Shown: positions 53,825 to 62,230, counted from the first letter of the stretch. The stretch: DNA of 64,000 nt from Natronococcus amylolyticus DSM 10524 (GCF_000337675.1 NZ_AOIB01000020.1:30408-94407); one strand, 5' to 3'. Numbers and translations are program-made. The notes: a model not told the origin generated them from the letters alone.

Positions 53825-54099
53825 GAGACGTTCGGCCCCTTGAAGTAGCCGTCCTCCGTTTCGGGCGCGTTCCGCAGCGCCTCAGCCCGATCGAGGGAGT
53901 CGCGTTCCTCGTCGGGTCGCATCACGTTCGTGAGGTCGGCCTCGCGGTCGACCTCGGGCACCTCGTCGAGGCTGTCGAAGTACTCGAGGACGTCCGCGAA
54001 CTGTCGGGTGAACTGGTCGACCTCCTCGTCGGTCAGGTCGACGCGAGCCAGCTCCGCGACGTGGCGGACCTCCTCGGCACTGACGGCGTCGTCGGTCAT
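53821..54099 (-). CDS. gatC: Aspartyl/glutamyl-tRNA amidotransferase subunit C
   Basis: The 92-residue GatC stabilises GatAB. MTDDAVSAEEVRHVAELARVDLTDEEVDQFTRQFADVLEYFDSLDEVP is the family N-terminal helical part. The C-terminal clamp RPDEERDSLDRAEALRNAPETEDGYFKGPNV wraps GatA. ATG 54099 gives the normal length; an upstream in-frame ATG (54111) adds four residues. It is translated with gatA (overlap ATGA) and divergent from the TFB gene across about 190 bases. Confidence 0.94.
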   Translation of the reverse strand: MTDDAVSAEEVRHVAELARVDLTDEEVDQFTRQFADVLEYFDSLDEVPEVDREADLTNVMRPDEERDSLDRAEALRNAPETEDGYFKGPNVS

Positions 54100-54211
54100 A
54101 CCAGATCCCACCGGCCTCCGGAGAGTAAGGGTTTCGATACCGCGGGAACGGCGATCGGTGTCCCCCGCCCATCGTAATCGCGTATTACCGTTCGGGCGCG
54201 GCAGAGACGAT

Positions 54212-54228
54212 CGGAGTACTTAACTCCG
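54212..54228. promoter_or_regulatory. TATA-like site inside an inverted repeat, upstream of the TFB gene
   Basis: CGGAGT-ACTTA-ACTCCG forms a 6-bp inverted repeat (arms 54212-54217 and 54223-54228) around a TATA-like core (ACTTAAC). It sits in the gap between gatC and the TFB gene, about 62 bases before the TFB ATG. It could be the TFB promoter with an overlapping control site. This is inferred from position. Confidence 0.4.
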
Positions 54229-54290
54229 TCGAATCCTTGGAACGGGAACGGAACGGTCTCCGGCCGGCACACCGGCCGGATTCTCCCACG

Positions 54291-55265
54291 ATGACAGACT
54301 CACGAATCCGATCCCGGAGCGACGAGCGACGCTCGAGCGAGCGTGAGGAGTCGACCGAACAGGACGAACGCGAGCGGTGTCCCGAATGCGGCGGCCGGCT
54401 GCGCTCCGACAGCGAACACGCCGAGACGGTGTGTCAGGACTGCGGGCTCGTCGTCGACGAGGGCGAGATCGATCGCGGCCCCGAGTGGCGCGCCTTCGAC
54501 TCGAGCGAGAAAGACGAGAAGAGCCGTGTCGGCGCCCCGACGACGAACATGATGCACGACCAGGGGCTCTCGACGAACATCGGCTGGCAGGACAAGGACG
54601 CCTACGGCCGCTCGCTCTCGAGCCGCCAACGCCAGAAGATGCAGCGTCTTCGCACCTGGAACGAGCGCTTTCGCACCCGCGACTCCAAGGAGCGCAATCT
54701 GAAGCAGGCCCTCGGCGAGATCGACCGTATGGCGTCGGCGCTCGGCCTCCCCGAGAACGTCCGCGAAACTGCAAGCGTCATCTACCGGCGGGCCCTCGAG
54801 GAGGATCTCTTACCGGGGCGCTCGATCGAGGGCGTCGCCACTTCTGCGCTGTACGCCGCGGCTCGTCAGGCCGGTACTCCTCGTAGCCTGGACGAGATCG
54901 CTGCGGTGTCGCGGGTCGAGAAGGACGAGATCGCCCGCACCTACCGCTACGTGATCCGCGAACTCGGTCTCGAGGTCCAGCCCGCCGACCCCGAGAGCTA
55001 CGTGCCCCGGTTCGCCAGCGAGCTCGAGCTCTCCGACGAGACCGAACGGCGCGCCAGACAGCTCCTCCAGACGGCCAAGGAGGAGGGCGTCCACTCGGGG
55101 AAGTCGCCGGTCGGCCTCGCGGCCGCCGCCGTCTACGCCGCGGCCCTGCTCACCAACGAGAAGGTCACACAGAACGACGTCAGCGAGGTCGCCAGCATCT
55201 CCGAAGTGACGATTCGGAACCGGTACCACGAGCTGCTCGAGGCCGAGGGCGGCGCGCCGGTCTAA
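54291..55265 (+). CDS. tfb: Transcription initiation factor IIB
   Basis: TFB recruits RNA polymerase to TBP-bound promoters. The 324-residue protein has the N-terminal zinc ribbon Cys30, Cys33, Cys48 and Cys51 (RCPECGGRLRSDSEHAETVCQDCGLVVDEGEIDRGPEWR). The B-reader/linker region follows (SSEKDEKSRVGAPTTNMMHDQGLSTNIGWQDKDAYGRSL), then two cyclin repeats (about 120-215 and 225-315, the second with GLAAAAVYAAALLT). ATG 54291 avoids an 18-residue basic extension. Haloarchaea have several TFBs; this may be one paralogue. Confidence 0.95.
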   Translation: MTDSRIRSRSDERRSSEREESTEQDERERCPECGGRLRSDSEHAETVCQDCGLVVDEGEIDRGPEWRAFDSSEKDEKSRVGAPTTNMMHDQGLSTNIGWQDKDAYGRSLSSRQRQKMQRLRTWNERFRTRDSKERNLKQALGEIDRMASALGLPENVRETASVIYRRALEEDLLPGRSIEGVATSALYAAARQAGTPRSLDEIAAVSRVEKDEIARTYRYVIRELGLEVQPADPESYVPRFASELELSDETERRARQLLQTAKEEGVHSGKSPVGLAAAAVYAAALLTNEKVTQNDVSEVASISEVTIRNRYHELLEAEGGAPV

Positions 55266-55311
55266 GGTTCTGCCGTCGGGACGAAATGAGGACGGAGACC
55301 GCTCGGTCCGA

Positions 55312-56418
55312 TCACGACTCGTCGTCGTACACGGCGGGGTTCGGCTCGCCCTCGACGTCGATGACGCCGATCATCCCCTTCCGGACGACCCGCGAGAGCG
55401 CGTGGTCGACCAGCTTGACCGGTCCGGGAACGGGCAGTTCCATCTCGCCCGCGACGACGGTCCCAGGGGCGACCGGGTTCGTCTCGACGTTTCGGCCGGG
55501 CTCCGAGAGCAGGTCACCGTCGCGGTAGTAGCGGCTCCAGACGTTTCCGATGGGGTGGAGCGCGCTGGTCAGGTTCGGCCCGCCGTTGGCGAAGTACACC
55601 CGGACCGTCTCGCCGACCTCGGCGTACATCGGGCCGTGGCCGTCCTCGGTGAGCGCGCCGACCTCGCCGTTCAGGAGGACGTAGGTCGGATCCTCGTCGG
55701 CCGTCGCGTCGAAGTCGTAGGCATGGTGGCCCTCCTCGCCGGCCTCGCCGTCCGTGTAGAGCTCGTGCTGGCCGACGTAGAACTCGCGGTCGACCTCGGG
55801 GAGGCCTTCGGCGGGCTCGACGAGGATCGCACCGAACATCCCCAGGCTGATGTGCTGGTCCATGTTCGGGACCGCGCAGTGGTAGATGTGGACCCCGGGG
55901 AACTCGGCGCGGAAGGTGAGCCGTGCGGGCTCGTCGCCGGGCGAGAGGGTAGTCGCCTCGGCGCCCCCGCCGGGGCCGTAGATCGCGTGGGCGTCGACGT
56001 TGTGGACGTCCACGTTGTGTTCCTCGGGCACCGCGAAGGTGAGTTCGACGGTGTCGCCCTCCCGGACCCTGACCATCGGGCCGGGGATCTGGCCGTCGTA
56101 GGTCATGAAGTCGACCGTGACGCCGGGTTCGACCTCGGCGGTCACCTCGATCGATTCGAGGGTGATCTCGTGGGTCCGGGGCTCGTCCCAGTCGACCGGT
56201 GGTGGGATGTCCATCGGGTCAGCCGCGATGCGATCGAGGTCGACGGGTTCGGCCGCCGGGCGCTCCTCTTCGGGGGCAGTGTCGGCCTCGGATTCGACGG
56301 AATCGGCTTCGGGCGGGTCGTCGCTCAGACAGCCCGCGAGCGCGATCGCGCCGGCTCCACCGATCGTATGGATGACTGCGCGTCGGTTCGTCGTCGGTTG
56401 GGTGGCTACGGTGGTCAT
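55312..56418 (-). CDS. nirK: Copper-containing nitrite reductase
   Basis: NirK reduces nitrite to nitric oxide in denitrification, outside the membrane. The 368-residue precursor has a Tat/lipoprotein-like signal (RRAVIHTIGGAGAIALAGC) and two cupredoxin domains. Type-1 and type-2 copper ligands are visible: His residues in VDVHNVDAHA, Cys and His in HIYHCAVPNMDQH with Met in SLGMFGAILV, and the domain-2 His in LTSALHPIGNVWSRYY. ATG 56418 is preceded by a GAGG sequence 8 bases upstream, so the transcript likely has a leader. Two promoter elements shared with the Bat-type regulator gene are upstream (56447-56496). Confidence 0.94.
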   Translation of the reverse strand: MTTVATQPTTNRRAVIHTIGGAGAIALAGCLSDDPPEADSVESEADTAPEEERPAAEPVDLDRIAADPMDIPPPVDWDEPRTHEITLESIEVTAEVEPGVTVDFMTYDGQIPGPMVRVREGDTVELTFAVPEEHNVDVHNVDAHAIYGPGGGAEATTLSPGDEPARLTFRAEFPGVHIYHCAVPNMDQHISLGMFGAILVEPAEGLPEVDREFYVGQHELYTDGEAGEEGHHAYDFDATADEDPTYVLLNGEVGALTEDGHGPMYAEVGETVRVYFANGGPNLTSALHPIGNVWSRYYRDGDLLSEPGRNVETNPVAPGTVVAGEMELPVPGPVKLVDHALSRVVRKGMIGVIDVEGEPNPAVYDDES

Positions 56419-56446
56419 TACGGTTTCCTCGGTTCTAGGGACGAGT

Positions 56447-56460
56447 GTCAACTGGTTCAC
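56447..56460. promoter_or_regulatory. Inverted repeat upstream of nirK
   Basis: GTCAACTGGTTCAC (plus strand) is a near-palindrome, GTSAAC-NN-GTTSAC, located 29-42 bases before the nirK ATG. Its core AACTGGTT is identical to the centre of the inverted repeat just before the Bat-type regulator gene (57615-57626). It also fits the pattern of the palindrome at 58431-58444. Likely a regulator-binding site; inferred. Confidence 0.55.
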
Positions 56461-56470
56461 ATCTTCGATG

Positions 56471-56496
56471 ATTCCTCCGTAGAGGGAATCGTGGGG
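56471..56496. promoter_or_regulatory. Bipartite element ATTCC-N9-GGAATCGTGGGG (copy 1)
   Basis: This 26-base element between nirK and the alpha/beta hydrolase gene recurs with identical spacing at 57556-57581. The inner ATTCC/GGAAT arms are an inverted repeat, and the GGAATCGTGGGG part is identical in both copies. It lies 53-78 bases before nirK (on the other strand) and 84-109 before the hydrolase gene. Confidence 0.6.
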
Positions 56497-56579
56497 CGTG
56501 TTCGCAGCCGAAGCCGGCCGTCGAGAGCCGGCGTTCGCCGACCGGTACGCAGATAGAAGTCCGGCCCCGACGTCTCGAC

Positions 56580-57494
56580 GTGACCACGACACCATCGCCG
56601 CTCGAGACGGACGCCTCGCTGCTCGCGTTCGACGGCGCACGATCGACCTCGCGGGTCGTCAACGGACTCAGAGAACACGTCGTCGTCGCCGGCGAGACGG
56701 ACGATCCGCTGGTCGTCCTCCTCCATGGGTTCCCGGAGTTCTGGTACGAGTGGCGCGAGCAGATCGAGCCGCTGGTCGAGGCGGGCTACCGAGTCGTGGT
56801 GCCCGACCAGCGGGGGTACAACTTGAGCGAGAAACCCCGGAAGGCCCGGGCGTATCAGCTCCGGGATCTCTCACGTGACGTCGCCGATCTGATCGCGAGC
56901 GAGGGTCGGGAGCGTGCCCACGTCGTCGGCCACGACTGGGGCGGCGTCGTCGCCTGGGACCTCGCGCGTCGCTACCCCGACCGGGTCGACCGCCTCGGGA
57001 TCATCAACGCACCCCATCCGACCGCCTACCGCCGACAGCTCCGGTCGAACCTCGAGCAACTCCGTCGAAGCTGGTACGTGATGGCGTTTCAGCTCCCGTG
57101 GCTGCCCGAACGACTCTGCCGGTACGACGACTTTCGCCTCCTCGAGCGGGCCCTCCGGGACACCGCGGCTGAGGGGACGTTCACCGAGCGGGAGCTGACC
57201 CACTACCGACGGGCCTGGGCCCGCGAGGGCGCATTGACGGGCTCGCTGAACTGGTACCGGGCGATGGCGCGACATCCGCCCGAGGCGTCCCGGGATCGAG
57301 TCGAGCAGCCGACGCTCGTAATCTGGGGCGAGGCCGACGACGCGCTCGTTCCGGAACTCGGTCCGGCGAGCGTCCGGTTCTGTGATCGGGGGCGTCTCGA
57401 GCGCCTGCCGGAGACGAGCCACTGGGTGCCCCACGAACGCCCGGCCCGGACGACCGAACTGCTGTGTGACCACCTCGACGGGAGCGAGGACTGA
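56580..57494 (+). CDS. Alpha/beta hydrolase, epoxide-hydrolase-like
   Basis: The 304-residue protein starts at GTG 56580. It has the oxyanion motif HGFPEFWYEWREQIEPLVEAG and the nucleophile motif VVGHDWGGVVAWDLARRYP, where Asp replaces the usual Ser as in epoxide hydrolases and haloalkane dehalogenases. A cap domain (about 135-215), an acidic residue in VIWGEADDALVPEL and the catalytic His in ETSHWVPHERP follow. It probably hydrolyses epoxides or related esters; the substrate is unknown. It is divergent from nirK and upstream of the regulator gene. Confidence 0.87.
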   Translation: MTTTPSPLETDASLLAFDGARSTSRVVNGLREHVVVAGETDDPLVVLLHGFPEFWYEWREQIEPLVEAGYRVVVPDQRGYNLSEKPRKARAYQLRDLSRDVADLIASEGRERAHVVGHDWGGVVAWDLARRYPDRVDRLGIINAPHPTAYRRQLRSNLEQLRRSWYVMAFQLPWLPERLCRYDDFRLLERALRDTAAEGTFTERELTHYRRAWAREGALTGSLNWYRAMARHPPEASRDRVEQPTLVIWGEADDALVPELGPASVRFCDRGRLERLPETSHWVPHERPARTTELLCDHLDGSED

Positions 57495-57555
57495 ACTCGA
57501 CAGCCGTCGGGACCGGTACTCCACGATATGTGGCGGGAACACGCCCGTACGTTCC

Positions 57556-57581
57556 ATTCCCACGCGATAGGAATCGTGGGG
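57556..57581. promoter_or_regulatory. Bipartite element ATTCC-N9-GGAATCGTGGGG (copy 2)
   Basis: Same element as 56471-56496, here 47-72 bases before the regulator ATG and directly upstream of a TATA-like GATATCTT (57582-57589). An additional inverted repeat, CCCACG/CGTGGG (57559-57580, 10-base loop), overlaps it. The position suits an activator or repressor site. Confidence 0.6.
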
Positions 57582-57614
57582 GATATCTTGCTCCCGTGTC
57601 CCATAGGTTCTACC

Positions 57615-57626
57615 CGAACTGGTTCG
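57615..57626. promoter_or_regulatory. CGAACTGGTTCG inverted repeat at the regulator start
   Basis: CGAAC-TG-GTTCG ends one base before the ATG of the Bat-type regulator (57628). Placement at the transcription or translation start suggests autorepression. It matches the nirK-proximal site in its AACTGGTT core and the 58431 palindrome in its CGAAC/GTTCG arms. Confidence 0.6.
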
Positions 57627-57627
57627 C

Positions 57628-58305
57628 ATGGCCCAGGCAACACTCACCATCACGCTGCCCGAACAGGTCTGGATCCAGCAGGTGTCGACGGCGTACCCGG
57701 AGGCGACGTTCCGTGTACTCGCCGCCGTTCCCGGCAACGAATCCGGGTTCGCGCTCGTTCGCCTCGCGGGGTCGGCGGTTCCCGAGATGATCGACGAGAT
57801 CGAGGCCCACCCGCAGGTCCTCGAGATCACGGTCGTCCAGCGGAGCGAACGGGAGGCGACGATCCACTTCGAGACGACGGCACCCCTGCTGTTGTTCTCC
57901 TCGCGGGAGTCCGGCATCCCGATCGAACTCCCCGTCGAGATCCGGGGCGGCGAGGCGACCATCGAGGTCACCGGCTCGCGCGAGCGTCTCGCCGAGCTGG
58001 CCGAACAGCTCGAACAGTTCGGCCTCCAGTACCGCATCGAACAGGTCCAGGAGCGACTCCACCAGAGCCAGCTCCTCTCCGAGCGCCAGCTCGAGGTCGT
58101 CGCCGCCGCCGTCGACGAGGGGTACTACGACACGCCGCGGCGCTGTTCGCTGACCGAGCTGGCCGGCCACCTCGGGATCGCCAAATCGACCTGTAGCGAG
58201 ACGCTACATCGGGCGGAGGAGGCAATTGTCAAACACTTCGTCGAGGACCTCCCGGCGCTCCACGACGACGACGAGATGATCGAGAGACCGCTCGCGGGAG
58301 ACTGA
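57628..58305 (+). CDS. Bat-type helix-turn-helix regulator (HTH_10)
   Basis: The 225-residue protein has an N-terminal alpha/beta sensory-like part (MAQATLTITLPEQVWIQQVSTAYPEATFRVLAAVPGNESGFALVRL). The C-terminal bacterio-opsin-activator HTH is LLSERQLEVVAAAVDEGYYDTPRRCSLTELAGHLGIAKSTCSETLHRAEEAIVKHFV. The family includes DmsR and NarO regulators of haloarchaeal anaerobic respiration. It lacks the N-terminal Cys cluster of NarO, so redox sensing through such Cys is unlikely. It lies between nirK and the iron-sulfur/NrfD operon, with shared promoter sites suggesting it controls both and itself. Confidence 0.85.
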   Translation: MAQATLTITLPEQVWIQQVSTAYPEATFRVLAAVPGNESGFALVRLAGSAVPEMIDEIEAHPQVLEITVVQRSEREATIHFETTAPLLLFSSRESGIPIELPVEIRGGEATIEVTGSRERLAELAEQLEQFGLQYRIEQVQERLHQSQLLSERQLEVVAAAVDEGYYDTPRRCSLTELAGHLGIAKSTCSETLHRAEEAIVKHFVEDLPALHDDDEMIERPLAGD

Positions 58306-58420
58306 CCGAGATCGCCTTCCGACCCCGGATCCGCACCCGAGTTCGATCCGTCCAGCGAACGCCGTCGCGAATCGCGATACCGAACCGAACGGGTAGTAAA
58401 GGGTTTTCGGTCCCAGTCAG

Positions 58421-58444
58421 TAATATACTAGCGAACATGTTCGC
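58421..58444 (+). promoter_or_regulatory. TATA box plus perfect palindrome GCGAACATGTTCGC of the iron-sulfur operon
   Basis: TAATATACTA (58421-58430) is an AT-rich TATA-like box in GC-rich DNA. Immediately after it is the 14-base perfect palindrome GCGAACATGTTCGC (58431-58444). The arms CGAAC/GTTCG with a 2-base centre match the site at 57615. The expected transcript start (about 58450) would give a ~135-base leader containing GATGGT/ACCATC (58474-58490). A cis element has been reported in promoters of haloarchaeal denitrification genes; this resembles what I recall of it. Confidence 0.65.
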
Positions 58445-58586
58445 ACCCGTTCTCAGAAGTTGGAAATCGCCTCGATGGTTCAACACCATCTAGTTGCGAG
58501 TGCGGGATAGAGGCTACAGATATGGCTGTATTCAACTTCGTACCGACGTGTAATCGAACCGTTCCGACGAGAGGTGTTCTCGGGGA

Positions 58587-60377
58587 ATGAGTGCGGACGA
58601 CGAGTCGTTCCACCCGCTCGGCGAGGAGTGGGAGAACGACCTCGAGGGGATGCTCGACGACACCGAGTACGACACCGATCTCGGGATGGCGATGGCAGAG
58701 GACGCGATGCGGGTCACTCGCGGCGAACTCTCGGAGGCCGACTTCCACGAGAAGTACCATGAGGACGTTCTCGAGGAGTTCGGCGAGGACAACCGTCCGA
58801 CCCAGGAGGCCTACGAGAAGGCCCAGGAGGAAGCGAAGGGAACCGTCGGCAGGATGCTCTCTCGCTTCGACGGCGACGGCGAGGAACCCCGCCGCGACGT
58901 AATGAAGAAGATGGGTGCCGGCGCGGCCGCGGTCGGTCTCGGCGCCTGGGCGACCGTCGACGACGGCGAGCAGCAAGCGGCCGCCGCCCAGGACGACGAG
59001 GACGACGAGTCCGGCGCGCCCGAGGGCGGCGAGGGCGACGTCCAGTGGGGGATGGCCATCGACCTCGAGCGCTGTGACGGCTGTCTCTCCTGTGTGACTG
59101 CTTGCTCCTCGGAAAACAACCTCGACCAGGGTGTCAACTGGATGTACGTCCTCGAGTTCGAGGACCCCGGTGCGTCGAGTTCGACGAGCCGGAACCGACT
59201 CGTCCGTCCGTGTCAGCACTGCACCGACGCGCCGTGTGAGAAGGTCTGTCCGACGACGGCCCGCCACACGCGGGATTCCGACGGCCTCGTGCTGACCGAC
59301 TACGACGTCTGTATCGGCTGCCGATACTGCCAGGTCGCCTGTCCCTACGGCGTCAACTACTTCCAGTGGGACGAACCCGACATCTCGACCGACGAGATCG
59401 CGGAGTTCCACGAGGACATGGACGGCGATCACATGACGACCGACGACGGCTACGGCAGCGAGCGCTGGGTCGACAGCCGCGCGCCGCGAGGCGTCATGAG
59501 CAAGTGTACCATGTGTCCGACCCGCCAGGACGGCCAGATGGGCGACGAGATGGTCGGGACGACCGCCTGCGAGGAGGCCTGTCCGCCGGACGCGATCCAG
59601 TTCGGCAACATGCACGACGAGTCGAGCGACCCACAGACGTACGCTGCCAACCCGGCCCGCGGCCGGACCCTCGCACAGATCAACCCGCCGTCGGCCGACG
59701 AACTCGAGGAGGAGCTCGAGGGTGCCGACGACGACCTCGAATCGGTCCTCGAGGCAGCCGACCTCGACGAGGAGGAACTCGGCCTGATGATCGCGGTGCA
59801 GATCACCGGCGGCGACGAGATGGGCGACGGCGACGGCGACGTCGCCGACCTCGAAAACGACGTCACCGAGGCGCTGGCTGCGATCGAGAGCCACGGTCTC
59901 GGCCTCGCGAACCAGGAGGTCCTCGCGGAACTCAACCTCGCCGACGAACCCGACCTCGACGAGCCGGCCGACGGCGACGAGGAAGGTGTCGACGTCGACG
60001 AGGAAGAGGAGAACGGCGACGATAACGACGACGACGAAGACGAGGACGAGGAGAACGGCGACGACGAGGACGATAACGACGACGACGACAACGGGTTCGA
60101 GCCGGACGAGGAAGCCGCGCAGTTCCTGCTCGAGCAGTTCGCCGGCACGCCGGCCTCGAACTTCAAGCTCCTCGAGGAGCAGGGAACGAACCCCAACATC
60201 ATCTACCTCGGCAACGAGCCCGGCCCGCAGGCCGAACAGACCGAGCCGACGGGATCGGGCGTCAACTACGAGGACATCAGCTACGAGCGCGCCGACGGCG
60301 AGTCCGTCGAAGCCGTCGACAACCGCAAGGACGTTCTCGACGAGGGCACCGTCGGTGACGCCGGGGTGTCCCTATGA
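58587..60377 (+). CDS. Four-cluster [4Fe-4S] electron-transfer subunit (PsrB/HmeA-like), Tat-exported
   Basis: The 596-residue protein has four iron-sulfur Cys groups: CDGCLSCVTAC, CQHCTDAPCEKVCP, CIGCRYCQVACPYG, and CTMC with CEEACPPDA. This is the pattern of the electron-transfer subunits of DMSO/polysulfide-reductase complexes. A twin-arginine motif lies unusually deep at residues 102-103 (EPRRDVMKKMGAGAAAVGLGAWA), after about 100 hydrophilic residues. A poly-Asp/Glu insertion is at about 450-505. No molybdopterin catalytic subunit is adjacent. The gene overlaps the NrfD gene by 4 bases. It probably moves electrons at the membrane surface. Confidence 0.85.
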   Translation: MSADDESFHPLGEEWENDLEGMLDDTEYDTDLGMAMAEDAMRVTRGELSEADFHEKYHEDVLEEFGEDNRPTQEAYEKAQEEAKGTVGRMLSRFDGDGEEPRRDVMKKMGAGAAAVGLGAWATVDDGEQQAAAAQDDEDDESGAPEGGEGDVQWGMAIDLERCDGCLSCVTACSSENNLDQGVNWMYVLEFEDPGASSSTSRNRLVRPCQHCTDAPCEKVCPTTARHTRDSDGLVLTDYDVCIGCRYCQVACPYGVNYFQWDEPDISTDEIAEFHEDMDGDHMTTDDGYGSERWVDSRAPRGVMSKCTMCPTRQDGQMGDEMVGTTACEEACPPDAIQFGNMHDESSDPQTYAANPARGRTLAQINPPSADELEEELEGADDDLESVLEAADLDEEELGLMIAVQITGGDEMGDGDGDVADLENDVTEALAAIESHGLGLANQEVLAELNLADEPDLDEPADGDEEGVDVDEEEENGDDNDDDEDEDEENGDDEDDNDDDDNGFEPDEEAAQFLLEQFAGTPASNFKLLEEQGTNPNIIYLGNEPGPQAEQTEPTGSGVNYEDISYERADGESVEAVDNRKDVLDEGTVGDAGVSL

Positions 60378-61753
60378 GCACCAAGTCGCCGACCGAGGCG
60401 GACATTCTGCGTCCGATCCAGAACGTCTCGAAGCTGTACTTCATCATGTTCGCGGTCGCCGGGCTGGCACTCGGCGCGTTCCTGGTCGCCTGGGGCTACC
60501 AGCTGTACCAGGGACTCGTCGTTACTGGACTCTCCGACTGGGGGAGCGGTGGCGGCGTCACCTGGGGACTGTACATCGGCGCGTTCATCTGGTGGGTCGG
60601 GATCGCCCACGGGGGGATCATCCTCTCCGCGGCGGTCAGACTCCTCGGGATGGACCGCTACATGCCCGTCGCCCGCCTGGCCGAACTGCTGACGCTGGCC
60701 GGCCTCTCGGCGGCCGGCTTCTACATCCTGGTCCACATGGGCCGCCCGGACCGGATGGTCACGAGCGTTCTCGGTCACTACCACATCACGGTCAACAACT
60801 CGCCGCTGGTGTGGGACGTTACCGTCATCACTGCCTACTTCGTGCTGACGGCGACCTACCTCGCGCTGACGATCCGCTACGACGTTACGCGGCTGCGCGA
60901 CCAGCTGCCGGACCGCTTCGATCCGATCTACGACGGGCTGACCCTCGGTTACTCCGAGAAGGAGGACCAGATCATCGATCGGATGGTCTGGTGGGTCGCC
61001 CTCGCGATCATCATTATGGCCCCGCTCCTGCTTCACGGCGGTGTCATTCCGTGGCTGTTCGCGGTGCTACCGAACTACCCCGGCTGGTTCGGCGCGGTGC
61101 AGGGCCCGCAGTTCCTCACCATCGCGCTGACCTCCGCGATCAGCGGCGTGATCCTGCTGTCGGCCGCCTTCCGGCGCGCCTACGACTGGGATCACATCAT
61201 CACGGACGACATCTTCCGCGGCCTCCTGCTGTGGCTCGGGTTCTTCTGTCTGCTGTTCCTCTGGCTCCAGCTCCAGCAGCTCACCGCCGGGAGCTTCCAC
61301 CCGACGGTCGACCACGGCGCGGCGACCGCCTCGAAGTTCACGCACCCGCTGTACGTCATCCCGATTCTGGGCGTCCTCGGCGTGCTGGGCTTCATCTTCG
61401 CGACGACGGTCCGTCCCGCGCTGTTTACGAAGCTCCGAGCGATGATCGCCAGCGTGATCGTGCTGACGGCGACGCTGGCCGAGAAGCTCTACTTCGTCCT
61501 CTCGGGCTTCTGGTACCCCTCGTTCAGTATCTACGAGGCGACGCCCGGCGACTACTTCCCGAGCGCGATCGAACTCTCCTCGCTGCTTGGCACGATCGGA
61601 CTGGTCGTGTTGTTCTTCCTGGTGGTCGCGAAGGTGATCCCCGTGGTCGAACTCCACGCGATCGAACACCTTCGTGGCGATCACGGACACGGTCACGAAC
61701 ACGAGCACGAACCGGTAGAGGAAAGTACGAAGCAGCCGGAGGTTGAAGCATGA
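60374..61753 (+). CDS. NrfD/PsrC-type quinol-interacting membrane subunit
   Basis: The 459-residue protein has about ten membrane helices and matches NrfD/PsrC subunits, which exchange electrons with menaquinol. Hallmarks are WWVGIAHGGIILSAAVRLLGM, FYILVHMGRPDRM, PLVWDVTVITAYFVLTATYL and the later ALTSAISGVILLSAAFRRAYDW. The C-terminus is His-rich (HLRGDHGHGHEHEHEPVEE). It is co-translated with the iron-sulfur protein before it and the small membrane protein after it. The menaquinone genes of this window make the quinone partner. Confidence 0.88.
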   Translation: MSTKSPTEADILRPIQNVSKLYFIMFAVAGLALGAFLVAWGYQLYQGLVVTGLSDWGSGGGVTWGLYIGAFIWWVGIAHGGIILSAAVRLLGMDRYMPVARLAELLTLAGLSAAGFYILVHMGRPDRMVTSVLGHYHITVNNSPLVWDVTVITAYFVLTATYLALTIRYDVTRLRDQLPDRFDPIYDGLTLGYSEKEDQIIDRMVWWVALAIIIMAPLLLHGGVIPWLFAVLPNYPGWFGAVQGPQFLTIALTSAISGVILLSAAFRRAYDWDHIITDDIFRGLLLWLGFFCLLFLWLQLQQLTAGSFHPTVDHGAATASKFTHPLYVIPILGVLGVLGFIFATTVRPALFTKLRAMIASVIVLTATLAEKLYFVLSGFWYPSFSIYEATPGDYFPSAIELSSLLGTIGLVVLFFLVVAKVIPVVELHAIEHLRGDHGHGHEHEHEPVEESTKQPEVEA

Positions 61754-62064
61754 TCTCGGCACCGGCTGTCGCAAACGCCCTCTCCCATATCATGTACCAC
61801 GGGTACGATGGTACCGAGGGTCTCACCGGGTTCCCCAACATCGGGACCTACCTGATCTTCGGGGTCGTCCTCGTGCCGGTCTACGTGATGGTCGCCGCGT
61901 GGTTCCTCGGCGAACCCCGCGATACGAGCACCGGGCTGCTCGGTGTCGGCTACCTCGTCGGAATCACGGCCCAGATGTGGATCGGGATGTTCATCCTGAC
62001 CATGATCATCGGGGTCCTGTTCTACGGCGGACTGCCGGAACCGCTGGCGTCGCCGGGTCCGTAA
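61750..62064 (+). CDS. Small membrane subunit of the NrfD operon
   Basis: The 104-residue protein has about three hydrophobic segments (IGTYLIFGVVLVPVYVMVAAWFLG, LLGVGYLVGITAQMWIGMF, ILTMIIGVLFYGG) and no cofactor motifs. Its ATG overlaps the NrfD stop (ATGA), so it is a subunit or assembly factor of the same complex. I do not recognise a named family; small helper subunits are common in alternative quinol-oxidising complexes. Confidence 0.75.
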   Translation: MISAPAVANALSHIMYHGYDGTEGLTGFPNIGTYLIFGVVLVPVYVMVAAWFLGEPRDTSTGLLGVGYLVGITAQMWIGMFILTMIIGVLFYGGLPEPLASPGP

Positions 62065-62230
62065 CCCGGACGATCGCCCCGACCGAACCGACGTTCCGTT
62101 CTTTGCGGCGATACCGACCGAGCCCCGCGTTCGCCCCCGCTGGTCGTTCTCAGCCACCGTTTCGCCCACCGAACCATCACACGTATCCCGTTGCACACCC
62201 TACCGATCGTCGAACACGCCTCCACCCAGT

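Noticed and set aside
58474..58490. Riboswitch or terminator in the leader of the iron-sulfur operon
   Set aside because: Only a single 6-bp stem (GATGGT/ACCATC) is visible; there is no wider fold or U-run.
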